The notes beneath the pieces were generated by a model, which searched no databases, was not told where the DNA came from, and worked only from the letters and a program-made list of their open reading frames with translations. From contig JASAOO010003508.1 of the NCBI GenBank assembly GCA_030849075.1, positions 1 through 64,000 of the forward strand: a stretch of 64,000 nucleotides of DNA, read 5' to 3'. The position numbers and the translations under genes were made by a program. Positions 1 to 11,900 of this stretch are shown here, in pieces (positions within the stretch are counted from its first letter, which is position 1; the number at the start of each line of letters is the position of its first letter). The stretch is from Zelonia costaricensis (lineage: Eukaryota; Euglenozoa; Kinetoplastea; Trypanosomatida; Trypanosomatidae).

Positions 1-104
1 GCGGACACGTGCACGAAAAAAGAGCAAACGGCCGCATCCCAGAGCTGCCAAGAGGGTGCCACCAGTTCAGCGCACCCACCGCCGCGAAGCCTCGACAGTG
101 GCGC

Positions 105-1955
105 TTAACGGCGACGCTGTTGGAGGCGCAGGTACTCCCTCGCGGTGACCACGTGGCCGCGTGCGTCCTGGATCTCCTCATTGTCCACGTTCTCGCGAAG
201 ACGCTTGCGAAAGCTGCCCTCGCCGGCGCCGCTGAGGCGATCCCGCATCTCAACCACCTGCCGAATCGAGGTGATGCCTTCAAAACTCTTCAGGTGCTGC
301 GTGACGCCGAGACGGCGCAGCCCTTCCGCGTGCCGCTCCGCCCCAAAGTGCTCGCGAAACACCTTCGGGCCCTTGTACACGGTGCCGCCGCACACGTCGC
401 AGCGGAACACCTTGTCGAGCTGATGCAGCTGCGCCAGCCAGCGGGGAATGGGTTCACCGTTTTCGCCGATGAGCTGCTGCTGCTCCTCCTCCTCTTCGAT
501 CGGCAGCGGCGCTGGTGCAGTGGGGGCGACCGGCGCGTTGGCTTTGCCGTGATGGCGGCCACGGCGGTTGCTCTTGCTGTCCTCCAGGGCGAGCTTCAAG
601 TTGTACTCGGCGGCGTGGGCGACGGTGCCCTCCATCGTGTTGGCCGAGTTCTTGCGCACCTCCTCGAGCGAGTCGAGAAACTCTTGCTCGGCGGCCTCGC
701 GGTCGGTCTCCAGCTCCTCCATCGTCCTGCTGTAGTCGCGCAGCAGCGTCTTGTCCGTCGTCTCAAGCGTCTTGAACAGCAGCGACTGCAGCAGCACGGC
801 GGCCTTCGCCTCCATGACGCACACCGCCTTCACCTCCGCCGTGCTCGCAGGATACTTGCCAGAGGCCGGTGACGCCGCCGTGGCGTGCGTCTTCTGGAGA
901 ATCTCGTCAACGATGGCCAGCGGCCAGAGGCTGAACTTCTTGGCGTGACGCCGCAGCGATGGCGGGATGGCAAGGCCGCAGGAGACCTTGTTCTCCACCG
1001 CGATGCGGGCACGAGCCTTGTTGGACGAGGACGAGCTGGTCGGCCCGTCGCCGTTGCTGGTGTCTTCCTTGTCCTCCGCCACACTGGCGTCGCCACCGCG
1101 GGTCGCCACGCTCGCCACACTCATGACCTCCGCCTTGGCCGCCGCCAACGCTGCCCAGTACTCCTCCGCGTCGTTCTCCACCTCGGTCAGGAGCCGCTCC
1201 AGCGTGCCGGGCTTGAGCGGGTGCAGGCGGTGGTAGAAGTCCTCCAGGTAGGCGAGCAGCTCCGCCACAAACGGCTTGTACAGCGCGAAACCGATCAGCT
1301 TGCGGTGGGCCTCGACTTCGTGCAGCAGCAGCTGCGGCAGCGCCTTGGTGAAGCCGAAGATATCCAGCCGCCCGGGCCAGAGTGGCGCCAGCGCCTGCAC
1401 CGTCGACGGCGTCAGTGGCGCCAGCTCAGCCGCCGACGCTGCATCGCCGTTGCCGGTCTCGGCTGCGGCGGCCTCGCAGCTCTCTGCGATCGTCTTGGTG
1501 TGCACCATGAAGGTGCTGTAGCGACTGTAGTGCGCGTCCATGTCGAAGCACGCGCCGTACCGCTCGTGTGCCGCGAAGACGTCGTCGAGCAGCTTCGGCT
1601 GCGGCACCGCCAGCTCGTTGCGCACCGGTGGAAGGTCGCGGTACGTGTGGTGGTACTCGCGAATGTCGGCAATCTTCGCGTCGAAGTCCTTCAGCGCCGC
1701 AGCAATGTCGTCTGGCGTATCGGCCGGCGCCTCCTGCACCTGCACAATATCGTCCTCATCCAGGTAGGCGTCCAGCAGCTTCTCCGCAGTGCCGCGCACC
1801 AGCTCAGCCTGCTGCAGCGTGAAGTGGTCGAGCAGGACGCGGTGGCGCTCATTCGTGATCGAGCTCGCAAAGAGCTCTTGCTGGACGATGGAGTCGATGC
1901 TGCGCTCGATGTCGGCCTCCAGGGCCCGGATGCGCTCCAGCGCGTTGGTGTGCAT
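105..1955 (-). CDS. SF3A3: Splicing factor 3A subunit 3 (SF3a60/Prp9)
   Basis: A 616-residue protein of the U2 snRNP SF3a complex, which acts in branch-site recognition in the nucleus; in trypanosomatids that means mainly trans-splicing. The N-terminal half carries the conserved Prp9/SF3a60 helical region, including a YGACFDMDAHYSRY segment near 133-146 that matches the family's YGRYLDLHDCY-type motif. The C-terminus has the matrin-type zinc finger (C519, C522, H536, H542) followed by the conserved SF3a60 tail. About residues 300-420 hold low-complexity insertions absent from the human protein. The open frame continues upstream to 2273, but that stretch is Gln/Pro-rich UTR-like sequence; the ATG at 1955 begins family homology. 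The gene is last in transcription order here. Recognition is from motifs; I am confident of the family. Confidence 0.93.
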   Translation of the reverse strand: MHTNALERIRALEADIERSIDSIVQQELFASSITNERHRVLLDHFTLQQAELVRGTAEKLLDAYLDEDDIVQVQEAPADTPDDIAAALKDFDAKIADIREYHHTYRDLPPVRNELAVPQPKLLDDVFAAHERYGACFDMDAHYSRYSTFMVHTKTIAESCEAAAAETGNGDAASAAELAPLTPSTVQALAPLWPGRLDIFGFTKALPQLLLHEVEAHRKLIGFALYKPFVAELLAYLEDFYHRLHPLKPGTLERLLTEVENDAEEYWAALAAAKAEVMSVASVATRGGDASVAEDKEDTSNGDGPTSSSSSNKARARIAVENKVSCGLAIPPSLRRHAKKFSLWPLAIVDEILQKTHATAASPASGKYPASTAEVKAVCVMEAKAAVLLQSLLFKTLETTDKTLLRDYSRTMEELETDREAAEQEFLDSLEEVRKNSANTMEGTVAHAAEYNLKLALEDSKSNRRGRHHGKANAPVAPTAPAPLPIEEEEEQQQLIGENGEPIPRWLAQLHQLDKVFRCDVCGGTVYKGPKVFREHFGAERHAEGLRRLGVTQHLKSFEGITSIRQVVEMRDRLSGAGEGSFRKRLRENVDNEEIQDARGHVVTAREYLRLQQRRR

Positions 1956-4192
1956 GGGGCGACGAAGCGCCAAAGGCGGGGGTGTGCCGCGTTCCTCGCA
2001 GATATTAACAGGCGCGGAAGTGTAAGTTGATGTGCGGTGAATGTGCCAGCCGCTCTTTTTTGGTTGTTGTTGTTGTTGTTGTTGTTGCGGTGTCGTAAGG
2101 GGCTCGGCAGCCGTCACGTCTATTAGCCTTTCAAGAAACGCAGAGAAGAGCGCCGAAGGTGGGGCGGAGGGGGGGTGGGGCTGCAAAGGCGCGGTGGCTC
2201 CTTTGTTGTTGTTTTTCTCGCTTTTATTCGCACAAGCGCACCGCTGGGATGGCTGATACAGGCGCAGGTGCAAGCGTCACTGAGAGCTCTGCTGTTTCAC
2301 CGATGTTCCTTTTTTTTTTCTTCTCTCTCCCACGCGCGGGTCGTGGAGGTAGACGAGCGCTGTTATCGCTGACGTGTACGTGTGTGTCACCAATCGGTGC
2401 GGCGCCGTCCTCTGCCTTGTGTTTCGTGTTGTATGTGGTGTTGTGGCAGCCACTGAAGGCTTGAAGGAAGGAAGGAAAAAAAAAAGAGAGAGTTCCAGCG
2501 CGGGGAAGGGAAGGAGGTATGGATGTCATGTGAAGCCGTAGCGGCGAGGAGTGAGCACTGTATCTTACATAGATGTAGTGCTCTGGGTGACCAAGTCGCG
2601 CACCCGCTGGGTGCTACGAGGGGGGGAAGGGGGGGCGCCGTCCGGCGCCCACAGCCGTACCTCCTTCCTGGAAGAAAAAAAGAAAAAGGTGTAGCCCAAG
2701 GGCAACGACGACGTGGTCCAGGGGAACAGAGCGACGATAGGACAGGTTGGGGCCCTACGAACCCGCAACCACTACCTCGTCTCTGCAATTGCCGCAGTTT
2801 TCTCGCCCTCCTCGTGAGAGAATCAAATTACAGTCCCTTTTTTTTGCCTTTTCAGTTTGTTGTTGTTGCCCCACACACATACACAAGAAGCGGGGGAGTA
2901 CGCTAGTCAAACATCGGGGAGTCCTCAGACAGCGCGAGGACGTTGTAAACAACATGAAAAAGGGGGGAGAAATACGATGGCAATGGTGTGTGCCACCCTC
3001 AATGCCGTTATTGTCTGTTGGATCGTCAAACACAGCACGTACACGCGCCATGCATTGTGGTTGCCATTTCCTGTTTCGACCTTTGTGGCTGCGGTTCGAC
3101 ACGCGCCAATCCAGGCGCCAAGGAGCGCTCTGGTCTTTTTGGGTTGTTCGTATGTAAATCGTGTCTCGGCATTCGCTGTACATCATCGCAAACATCGGTA
3201 AGCGGGAAGCCACGTGAATGGCAAAACGAAAATGGACGCCGTGCAAGCAAGCGAAGAGCTCCATATTGGGGAAGAGGGGGAGACAGAAGAGTGGTGGCAA
3301 CAGCACTCAGGCCCCATCCACCCTCGCACGCACAAAACAAGCACCGCAGAAGACACCCAATCAAAATGGCGCGACTGGTCTACATCACGCTGCGAAAAAG
3401 ATAGAAAAGGAAAGACGCGAACTCTGGATGGTCGTCACTTGCCGCTCCGGGCGGCTCGGTGAAGCTCGGGCAATCACGACGAACAGCAAAAAAAAAAGGA
3501 CAAGAATGGCAGCAGCGGCAGCCTCTCATCACGAATCCCTCAATCCCAATCACGAGCCATGGCGAATACCAAAGAACAAACAACAAACAATCAAAAAAAA
3601 AAAAGAGCAGGCAACAGCATATCCGCCAAACAGACAGCAACGCCACACGAACACCTCGCCAGCTCCCTCGTTCCCAGTGCACGAGCGGCGCTCAACACAG
3701 ACAGTGCACAACGAAAGGAAACCCGGACGACAACAAGAAAGGGGAAAAAGGGGGGAGGTGGCCACACAGCGGCGCGCACATAGAAGCAAACGCGCCATGG
3801 GACATCTGCACTACGGCACGGCACACAAAACCACATCGACTCTCTGCGGGTCCACGCGTCAGAGCGGAAGAGACAGTCGAGAACGCTGCACGGACGGCGG
3901 AGATGTGGCCCCACCTCGTGCCGGTCCGGCAACAGCGTGTTCGAGTGTCTCACGGCTGCGCCGGCACCTCAAGACCGCGTACCACACAAGACACAACGAC
4001 AACAACGAACGAAAAAAAAAGGGGAGCCAGGAGACAGAGAGCCGCAGTCCTCGCACAAGAAGAACAACAGCAGCACCGCGGACAAGAGAAGAGGCAGAAG
4101 ACCTCCACAAAGCTCAATGACGGCACAACACAACACAGCGCAAATACACCAACACGTACACCTCGTACACACCGTACGCTGCGGCCCTTCCC
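1956..4192. other. Intergenic region HYDIN to SF3A3
   Basis: About 2.2 kb holding the presumed HYDIN 3' UTR and SF3A3 5' UTR. From about 3200 to 4150 the plus strand is A-rich and poor in T, which leaves two long overlapping frames open on the plus strand without any protein-like composition. There is a TTG repeat at 2063-2088. I see no gene, tRNA or snoRNA-like element here. Confidence 0.6.
2460..2520 (-). promoter_or_regulatory. Candidate trans-splice acceptor for SF3A3
   Basis: The plus strand is almost pure purine at 2462-2492, so the transcript has a pyrimidine tract; the first AG downstream in the transcript is at 2460-2461. This would give a 5' UTR of about 500 bases. No nearer strong tract is evident. 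Confidence 0.4.
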
Positions 4193-7100
4193 TCACTTCT
4201 TGCCGCGCACCTGCTTCGAGGAGCCGGTGCGGTCTGCCGTGTTGATCGCCTCAACGTAGTAGACCCACTGGATCGGCGACGCCGACTGGCTCGCCGCCTG
4301 CTTGCCGGGCGGCACGCACGAGATGGTGACCCGGGCACGCGTGATGTCGGTGCCCTCCTCCGGCTTACACTGAATCGCCACATTGGCCGCCTTGCGGGCC
4401 GCGATCGACTCCGTCTTCCGCGTCGGCACGAAGGAAGCGGAGTCGGTCGTTACCGTGATGGCCACGGGGTCGCTGAAGACGTTCTTGAACGGCAGCTGCA
4501 CATTCTGGCCCGCCCGCGCGCTGAAGGGGCCCTGCCGCTCGGGCAGCGTGCACGTCGCGACGATCGGGAACGCGTACGTGCCCGCCGTGGCCGAGACGAG
4601 CTCGATCGTCTCGGTCGACTCACCCAGCTCCGACGGCTCGTAGCTAAACTCCAGCACCACCTCCTGCCCCTTGGACACCGTCGCACTAGACCCCGCGGGC
4701 GGCGCCGGGCAGCCCGTGACCTTGAGCGAGGCCGCCTGGCTGCCGCTGCTCGCACCGACGCGGGTGAAGACAGTCGAGCCCTTGCCCAGCACCTCGCCGC
4801 CAACGCGGATGGAGAACTCGGTGTTCGTCTTGGAAAAGTGCGTAAAGCGCAGTGGGAAGACAATGTGCTGCCCAAGCGGGCACACCAGCCGCGTCATCCG
4901 CTCCGGCGCCGCGGCCTCGCCCGTCGTCACGAGGCGGAAGATGTACACGGACGTCGTGCCGAGCTCTAGTGAAGACACGGTGCACTGCACTGTAGCTGTC
5001 GGCCGCGCAATCAGCGGGAAAAACTGCACCTGCGCCTGCGTCTGGCTGTGCGGCGCCACCGTGACACTCGTCGGGAAGGCAAGTGCGTCGAGAACGGCGT
5101 TGCTGGCCGGCGCGCCGTCGACGCCGCCAACCTTGAACGTAAACACGGCCGGCTTCGACAGCGGGTTGGCCAGCGGAATCGCAAAGCTCGCGAGCTCGCG
5201 CAGCGTCGTCTGCAGGTCCACCGTCGTCGGCGCCGTCGCGTCAGCAGGGCGAACGCGAAGGACGAACTCGTAGAACTGCGCCCCGTCGGACGCGGTGACG
5301 GGGTTGCCGGCCTTGTCTAGCGGCACGAACCGCACCGTGCCCTTGAAGACGCCGTCGCTCAGCGGCGTCACCGTCATGGTCGAGTCGCGCGTGCCGGCAG
5401 CCGGGACCTCCACCACGCTCTGCGCACCGGCCGCCCCCGCCGCATCCCCGCCACCCGTCTTCATGTTCGCCCCACGCCCGACGCGGATATTGTTGCCCCC
5501 AGTCCGCCGCCCATTCGCCGACTCCCCGGCGTCCTCCTCCTCCACGCGAATCAGCTTGCGCATCGACTCCTGCAGGTCGTCCACCGCGGCGTCGCCAATG
5601 CGCGTCGCCGCGGTCCACTCCAGCTCGCGCCGGAACCGCGCCCCCTCCACGTTGGACCAGTTGCGCACCTCAAAGTGCAGCGGCACAGGGACACTCACGA
5701 CGCTCTCGTACTCCTGCGCTGGTCCGGCCGAGCCCGGCGGCTCCGCCGTCCCCTCCAGCGCGACGCACCGCCCCGTGCCATCGGGCAGCGCAATGAACAG
5801 GGTCGCCCTGTCCCGCCCAACCGCCGACGCCGCGGGAGGCGGCGCCGCCGCGGCAACTGACGCAGTCGCCGCCGCACCCACCGCCGACGCCTTGCGACTC
5901 GGCCGCGCCTTCACCGCCGAGCTGGCCGGTGGTGCCGCTGCTGCGCTCGGCGCCGGCGCAGGGCCGCCCGCCGGGCCCGCCGCACTCGGCGTGGGTCGCA
6001 TCGGCTGGTACGTCACGCTCAGCGCCGTCTTCGCCTTGGGCGGCATCGTGATGTGCGGTGGGCACGTCCAGAGCGTGCTGTCGAGCACTGGCTCGGCCGT
6101 CCACGCGTCATCGGTGGGGTTGTACACCTCGATGACCTGCACATCCGTCTCGCGGGCGCGGCAGGCGAAGCGCACCGTCTCTGTCGCCGCCGGCCGCGTC
6201 ACCCAGTTCGACTCCACCAGCAGAGGGATGCCGGGCGAGTTGTCCAGCTCCACCATCAGCGTCTGTTGCACCGGGGCCGAGGAGGTCGGCGCCGTCGACG
6301 CCGCCGCCGCACCCGCCGCAGCGGCCCCACCGCCGTACGCGAGCGACGGCTGCGCTGATGCCGGGCCTCCGAGTCCGGCCACACCGACAGCCCCCGCCGC
6401 TGCAGTCTTGCCGGTCGACTTGCCGGTGCTCATGCTCGGGGTGTAGCGCAGCTCGCAGCTCAGCTCCGTGTGCGCGCGGACGTAGCCGGAGGCCGGCGAG
6501 ATCGTCCACTCCCCCGGCGGCCGCAGCTTCTGCACGCTGTTCACCCACGAGAACTTCTGCGAGATGTCGCCGCTGTTCAAGATGGTCACCCGGCGCGTCG
6601 CCGAGGCGCCGATCACGACGTCACGGAAGACGAGCACCGGCGTGTCGAGGTGCACCTCGGCGTCAGCGCAGGACCCGCTCACCGACACGAAGGGCACCTC
6701 CACCCCGCACACGAGCATCTTCACCTCTCGACTGAACTCGCCCATCCGCTGCGTCGGCGCAAAGGACAGCACGACGGTGGTGCTCTCCTTCGGCCGCAGC
6801 ACAATCGCCGGCGGGCTCGCGGCGGCCGCGGCGGGTGTCTGCCCGGGCAGGAGCACGGCGATGCCCTTGCGCAGCAGGTCGTCGTCGATAGCCTGCCCAA
6901 AGGACACGGGCGTCGGGATCTTGCTCAGGCACGTCAGCTTCATGTCCACCTGCCGCGTCTCGCCAACGCGCACGACGCCAAGCTTCGCAAACGGGTTGGC
7001 GACGTCGACGCGGGGGACGACGCCCTCGCCGGAGATGGGGATCAGCACCGTGTGAATGCCGTTGAAGCACAGCCGCAGGTTGTCGTCGTAGCGCCGGATC

Positions 7101-8866
7101 TCCGGCGGCGCGAAGGTGAGCCGCAGCCGCGCCGTCTCCTTCGGCCGCACCACAAGCGCCGTGCTGTCCAGCCGGCACCACGCGTTGTGCGCCGACACAC
7201 CGCACTCGACCGAGACCGTCTCGGCCTCGAGGTTCGTGAGCTGCAGCACCGTCGTCGCAGCTGCCGCGGCCGCCGCCACCGACACGGCCGCCGACGCCGC
7301 AGCGGTGCCCTTCTGCAGCGAGGTCCTAGTGTCCGACGGCGCGGCGGCGAGGCCGTTGTTGTACGCCGCAATAAAGCGTGGCCCGAAGTCGTGGCGGTCA
7401 AAGCTGAGCTGCAGCCGGGGCAGGTACGCCGTGGCCTTGATGCCGACTTTGTAGGCCACCTTGCCCTCAATGCGGAAGAGCAGGCGACACTGCTTAAGCG
7501 TCTCCTCGCTCGTCGGGTGGTAGTGGAAGACGACGACGCACGACTGCTTCGCCGCAACCTCGCCCGCGGCCCCCTCCAGTGTGATGGCGCTGCACTCCGG
7601 TGCGTCGACCGTGTAGTGGAAGGTGTGCGAGCCCGTGTTGCGCAACGCAAAGCGGCGCTCTGCCGTCGAGTTGACCTGCACGCGATCCAGGTTCAGCAGC
7701 AGCGGCTGCCCGCGTGGCACGAGCGTCGGCTCGGCCCCGTCCTCCACCGGCTCCACCTGCAGCGTGTCATGCACGCTGACACCCACGCCCTTCACGTTGA
7801 TGGACAGCGGCACGCTCGACCGCTTGACAGCGCACCGCAGGGGCACGTTGTACTCGAGCTCGTCCTGTGGCGCAAACAAGACGGTGACGGGTAGGCGCTC
7901 GCGCGGCGCGATGGTGCCGCGCATCGGCTTCACCGTCAGGAAGGACGCCGTGCCCTCCATCGACAGCTTGTCCCACGTGAAGGTGAAGGGCACATCGTCG
8001 CAGTTCTCCAGGACGACGGTGCGCTCCACCTGGGTGCCGACCTGCACCTGCCCGAAGTTCACCTTGCTCGCGTGGAAATACACGTTCGGCTCCACCGCCG
8101 TGCCGACGAGCACAAACGGAATGGAGGCGCGTCCGGGGATCTGGAAGGACCACACCGACTCCCGCGTCCCGAGCGCGTCGGCGAAGAACTCAAATGTCGC
8201 CTCCACCTGGCGGCCGGACGCGATGACGCCCATCGGCGTCAGGCAGCGGAACGGCGACACGGAGCTGCCACCCCCCGCGCCCGCCGCCCCGCCAGCCGCC
8301 CGGTTCAAGCCCTCCTCGACCCATTCGTAGCTGTACGCCGCAGCCGTCGGGTTCACGACAGGAAACTTCACCGTCGCCTTAGTGTGCAGCCCACGCGCGC
8401 GGAACTCGACAACCACGGTGTCCTGGCTGCGGCCCGGCACGGCGCCGCTGCCGCCCACAGCGCGTGGGTCGGTGAGCGTCACTGGCGGCACGTTGAAGTG
8501 CACAAGAGGGCACTCCGCGACGCCCTGCAGCGGCACCCGCAGCTCGCCCGGCTCACTCTGCGGCAGCGTGAGGACCAGCTCCCCTGCGATGAGGCCGACC
8601 GCGCGGGGCGTAAACTCGACGTGGAGGTCGAGGTACGTGCCGGCCGGCACCGTGCTCGAGGAGGGCGTGGAGGCGGGAGTCGGGGCCGCCGGCGCCGCTA
8701 CAGCAGCGGAGGCGCTAAACGCCTTGCCGTCCGCCACGCTGCTCGACGCCGCCGGTGCGCGCACCACGGCGAAGTCCGCCGCCGGCAGCGTGTAACCACT
8801 TGACTCCTGCAACACGCTGCCGCCGGACCTCTCCGCCATGGCCGGCGCCGACGCCGCAGCCGCCAA

Positions 8867-8903
<37 letters not shown>

Positions 8904-11900
8904 CCACTGTCGGCACGCTGCCCGAGCGGGCTTTGCATGTCTTGCCTCGATGCCCCTGGCGCCGACAACGCATCCTCGTCGCCGCCGCTGTACACCCGGT
9001 AGGTCACCGGCAGCCCCACCGCGCCGGTGTTCACGACGCGCACCGTGGCCGTGCGCTTCTGCATGAGGTACGTCCGCTCAAACGAGATCGCCTTCAGCTC
9101 CGCCGCCGCGCCGGTGACCGTATCGACGAGCTGGCACTGGTACGTTGGCACGCTGCACCGGAAGCCCAGCGACAGGGGCTGCGCCACCGTCACGGCATCG
9201 ACGAGGGCGTACGCCGGCTCCGGCAGCGCCTCCATCACCTGCTTGAGGTTGCGGCGGCCAACCATCGAGGCCGCCGTGGAGAGGAACGCGGCGGCCGCGG
9301 CGGAGTGCGTGCCGGCGGCCCCAGCGTTTGCCGCAGCATCGTCCTCGCGCAGCACCCACTTCGGGCTCTGCATCGAGTCGTCCCACTCCGCGATGGCGGC
9401 GTTGGTGGAGCCCGAGGCGGGGCCCACACCTGGACCACCACCGGCACCGACCCCCACTCCCGTCAGCCCGCCTGACAGCAGCTGGATCGACTGCGCGTGC
9501 ACCACGCAGCGGGCCACCTGCTGCAAACTCTGCGTCCCGCTGCGCAACACCGCTGTGATCTGCCGCGTGCCACCCGCGGCGAGGTGGCCGACCGACGGCA
9601 CCACGCGCACAACGGCGTCCTTGAACGTCCACTCGTACCGCAGCAGCGAGCTGGTATTGTTGCGCATCGTGAAGGTGCAGCTCTTCTCCGCACCAACCCA
9701 GCAGTCGCCGACGTCGTAGCAGTCCGCGCTGGACGGGTCGATGCCCTCGAAGGAGATGGCGCTGTCAAAGCTGTGCGCCAGCACCACCACCTCCTTCTCC
9801 TCGAAGAGGTTGTCCTGCAGCGTCACGCGCAGCCGCGTCGCCGTCGCCTCCACCTGCGTCGGCGCGTAGGCCACCTCCACCTGCTCCGTCTGCCCCGCCG
9901 GCACCATTAGGTCCAGCTTGTGGCGCGTCGTGGACGTGTGCCGCTTCCGTGCCGCGTTGCCCGCCGCGCCACCACGCGCCGCCGCCGCGCCAGCGGCGCC
10001 ACTGCCCGCCACGCAGATGGCCAGCGGCAGCGCAAGCGCGCCGGGTCCGCTGCCGTCCCCGGCGCCAGCGGACAGCAGGTCGAGGTGCACCTCCGCCGCG
10101 ACGCAGCCCGTGTTGCGCACCGTAAACGTGCGCCACGCGATGGCACCGACGCGCGTCAGCGGCAGTTCCAGCACGTCCGAGTAGCTGCCAATGCCGCCAA
10201 AGCCGTCGCCCGGGCCGTAGGTAGACGAGCCGCCGTTGCCGCGCCGCGGCGTGCGCTTCTTGTCGCTTGCAGGGCTGCTGCTGCTCGACATGCTGCTCTC
10301 GGTGCGGCGGTGCTGGCGGTCGGACGAGGTGGCCTGCGTGCCACCCAACCGCCCGCTGGTCCACGCCGCTGTGCTGGAGGAGAACCGCGGAGGCATGTCC
10401 ACCTCGATGCTGGGCAGCGTGCCCTCGCCGCACAGGCCAAAGCGCAAGAGCTGCCCGGGCTCCGTCATCCCTTCCGTTGCCGGCGCCTCGCTCTCAACCG
10501 TCGCGATCAGCTGCGCCTGCAGCCGACGCAGCGAGCTCGGCGTGAAGCCGACGGTGAGAAAACGGCTTTCGTACGGCGGCAGCACCAGCTTCACGGCAGT
10601 TGTGCGCGTCTGCGCCGGCGTGGCGCCGATACCGTCCAGTGTGAGATCGAAGCCCTCCACACGGCTGCCCCCCACCGCCGCACCGGCCGCACCGCTGTTC
10701 AAGACCAGCACCGACCGGCGACCAGCACCGCCGCCGCCTGCCGCGCCACCGGCATTGCCGCCCCCACCAGCCGCATTGCCCGCAGCGCCACCGGCGGCCC
10801 CCGGGCTCGCACCGCCCGCGGCACCAGCCCCGCCGCCGCCCGTCAGCGACGCGCCCTCGAGCTGAGCCACGACGGTGCACGGCAGCGGGCTGCTGTTGGC
10901 GATGCGGAAGCGCTCCTCGCTGCGCTGGCCGACGAGCGCCGTCCCGAACGAGTAGACGCGCTCCTCCTTGCTGTACGCCCGCACCTCCTTGGCGAGCTGG
11001 TCGAGGCGGTACACCACGCGCTGCTCCTCGAATATCGTCTCCACATCAGCGCTGGAGGTGAGGTCGGCGGCAATCGACGGCACGGCCGGGAAGGCGGACA
11101 CCTCGACCGGCGTGCCGTAGCGCTCCAGCTCCGGCCCGCTCTGCCCGACGCGCACGCCAATCGTCTCGTGCGTGCGGTTCTGCTTGCTGGGCACCGTCAA
11201 CACCGTGATGACCTGCGCACCACCGACCGGGATCGTCCCCCGGCACGGGCGGCAGGTGAAGGCGCCAATCGTCACGTCCGCCTCCGCAACCTTCACCACC
11301 TTCAGCGACTTCTTCGAGCCGCCGGACGCCGCGGTGGAGACCGGCACGGCCGGCGCCGCAAGGACGCCCATGCCGCCGCCGGGCAGCCCGCGCGCGTCGC
11401 CGCCCTCCGCCGCCGCGGCCGCCGCAGCCGCCATCGCCTCGCGGTAGTTGAAGAGGACGTACTCGAGGGGGAACAGGCCGGTGTTGCGCAGCTCGAAGGT
11501 GCTCTCGCGGGGCTGGCCGACGAGGCAGGAGCCGAAGTTGACGCTCGGCGGCTGCACCGCGTACTTCGTGTTCCACGCCTCGCCAACCACGGGGATGCTC
11601 TGCACCGGGTACAGCAACTCCTTCTTGTCCACGTCGAAGAAGGCCGCCTCGATGATGGACAGCTTTGGCGGCAGCTCGCCCTCCTTCTCGAGCCGCACCA
11701 CCACGTCAATGTTCGCGATGGCGGCGTCCTTGTAGCCGACCATGCCACGCAGCGTCCCCGACGGGTTCGACAGCGTGACGGACTTCTGCAGCCGCTTCGG
11801 CAGCTTCAGCTGGTAGCCGATCTCGTACGGGCTCTTGTTGAGAATCCGGATCGTCTCGCGCCGCTCCTCGCCGACGTGCAGGACGCCGAGCTGGATCTCG

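Noticed and set aside
3218..4259. Two long overlapping plus-strand frames of 300 and 266 codons
   Set aside because: They arise from an A-rich, T-poor stretch with few stops. The translations are Lys/Arg/Thr/Gln-rich low complexity, run against the transcription direction, and match no family.
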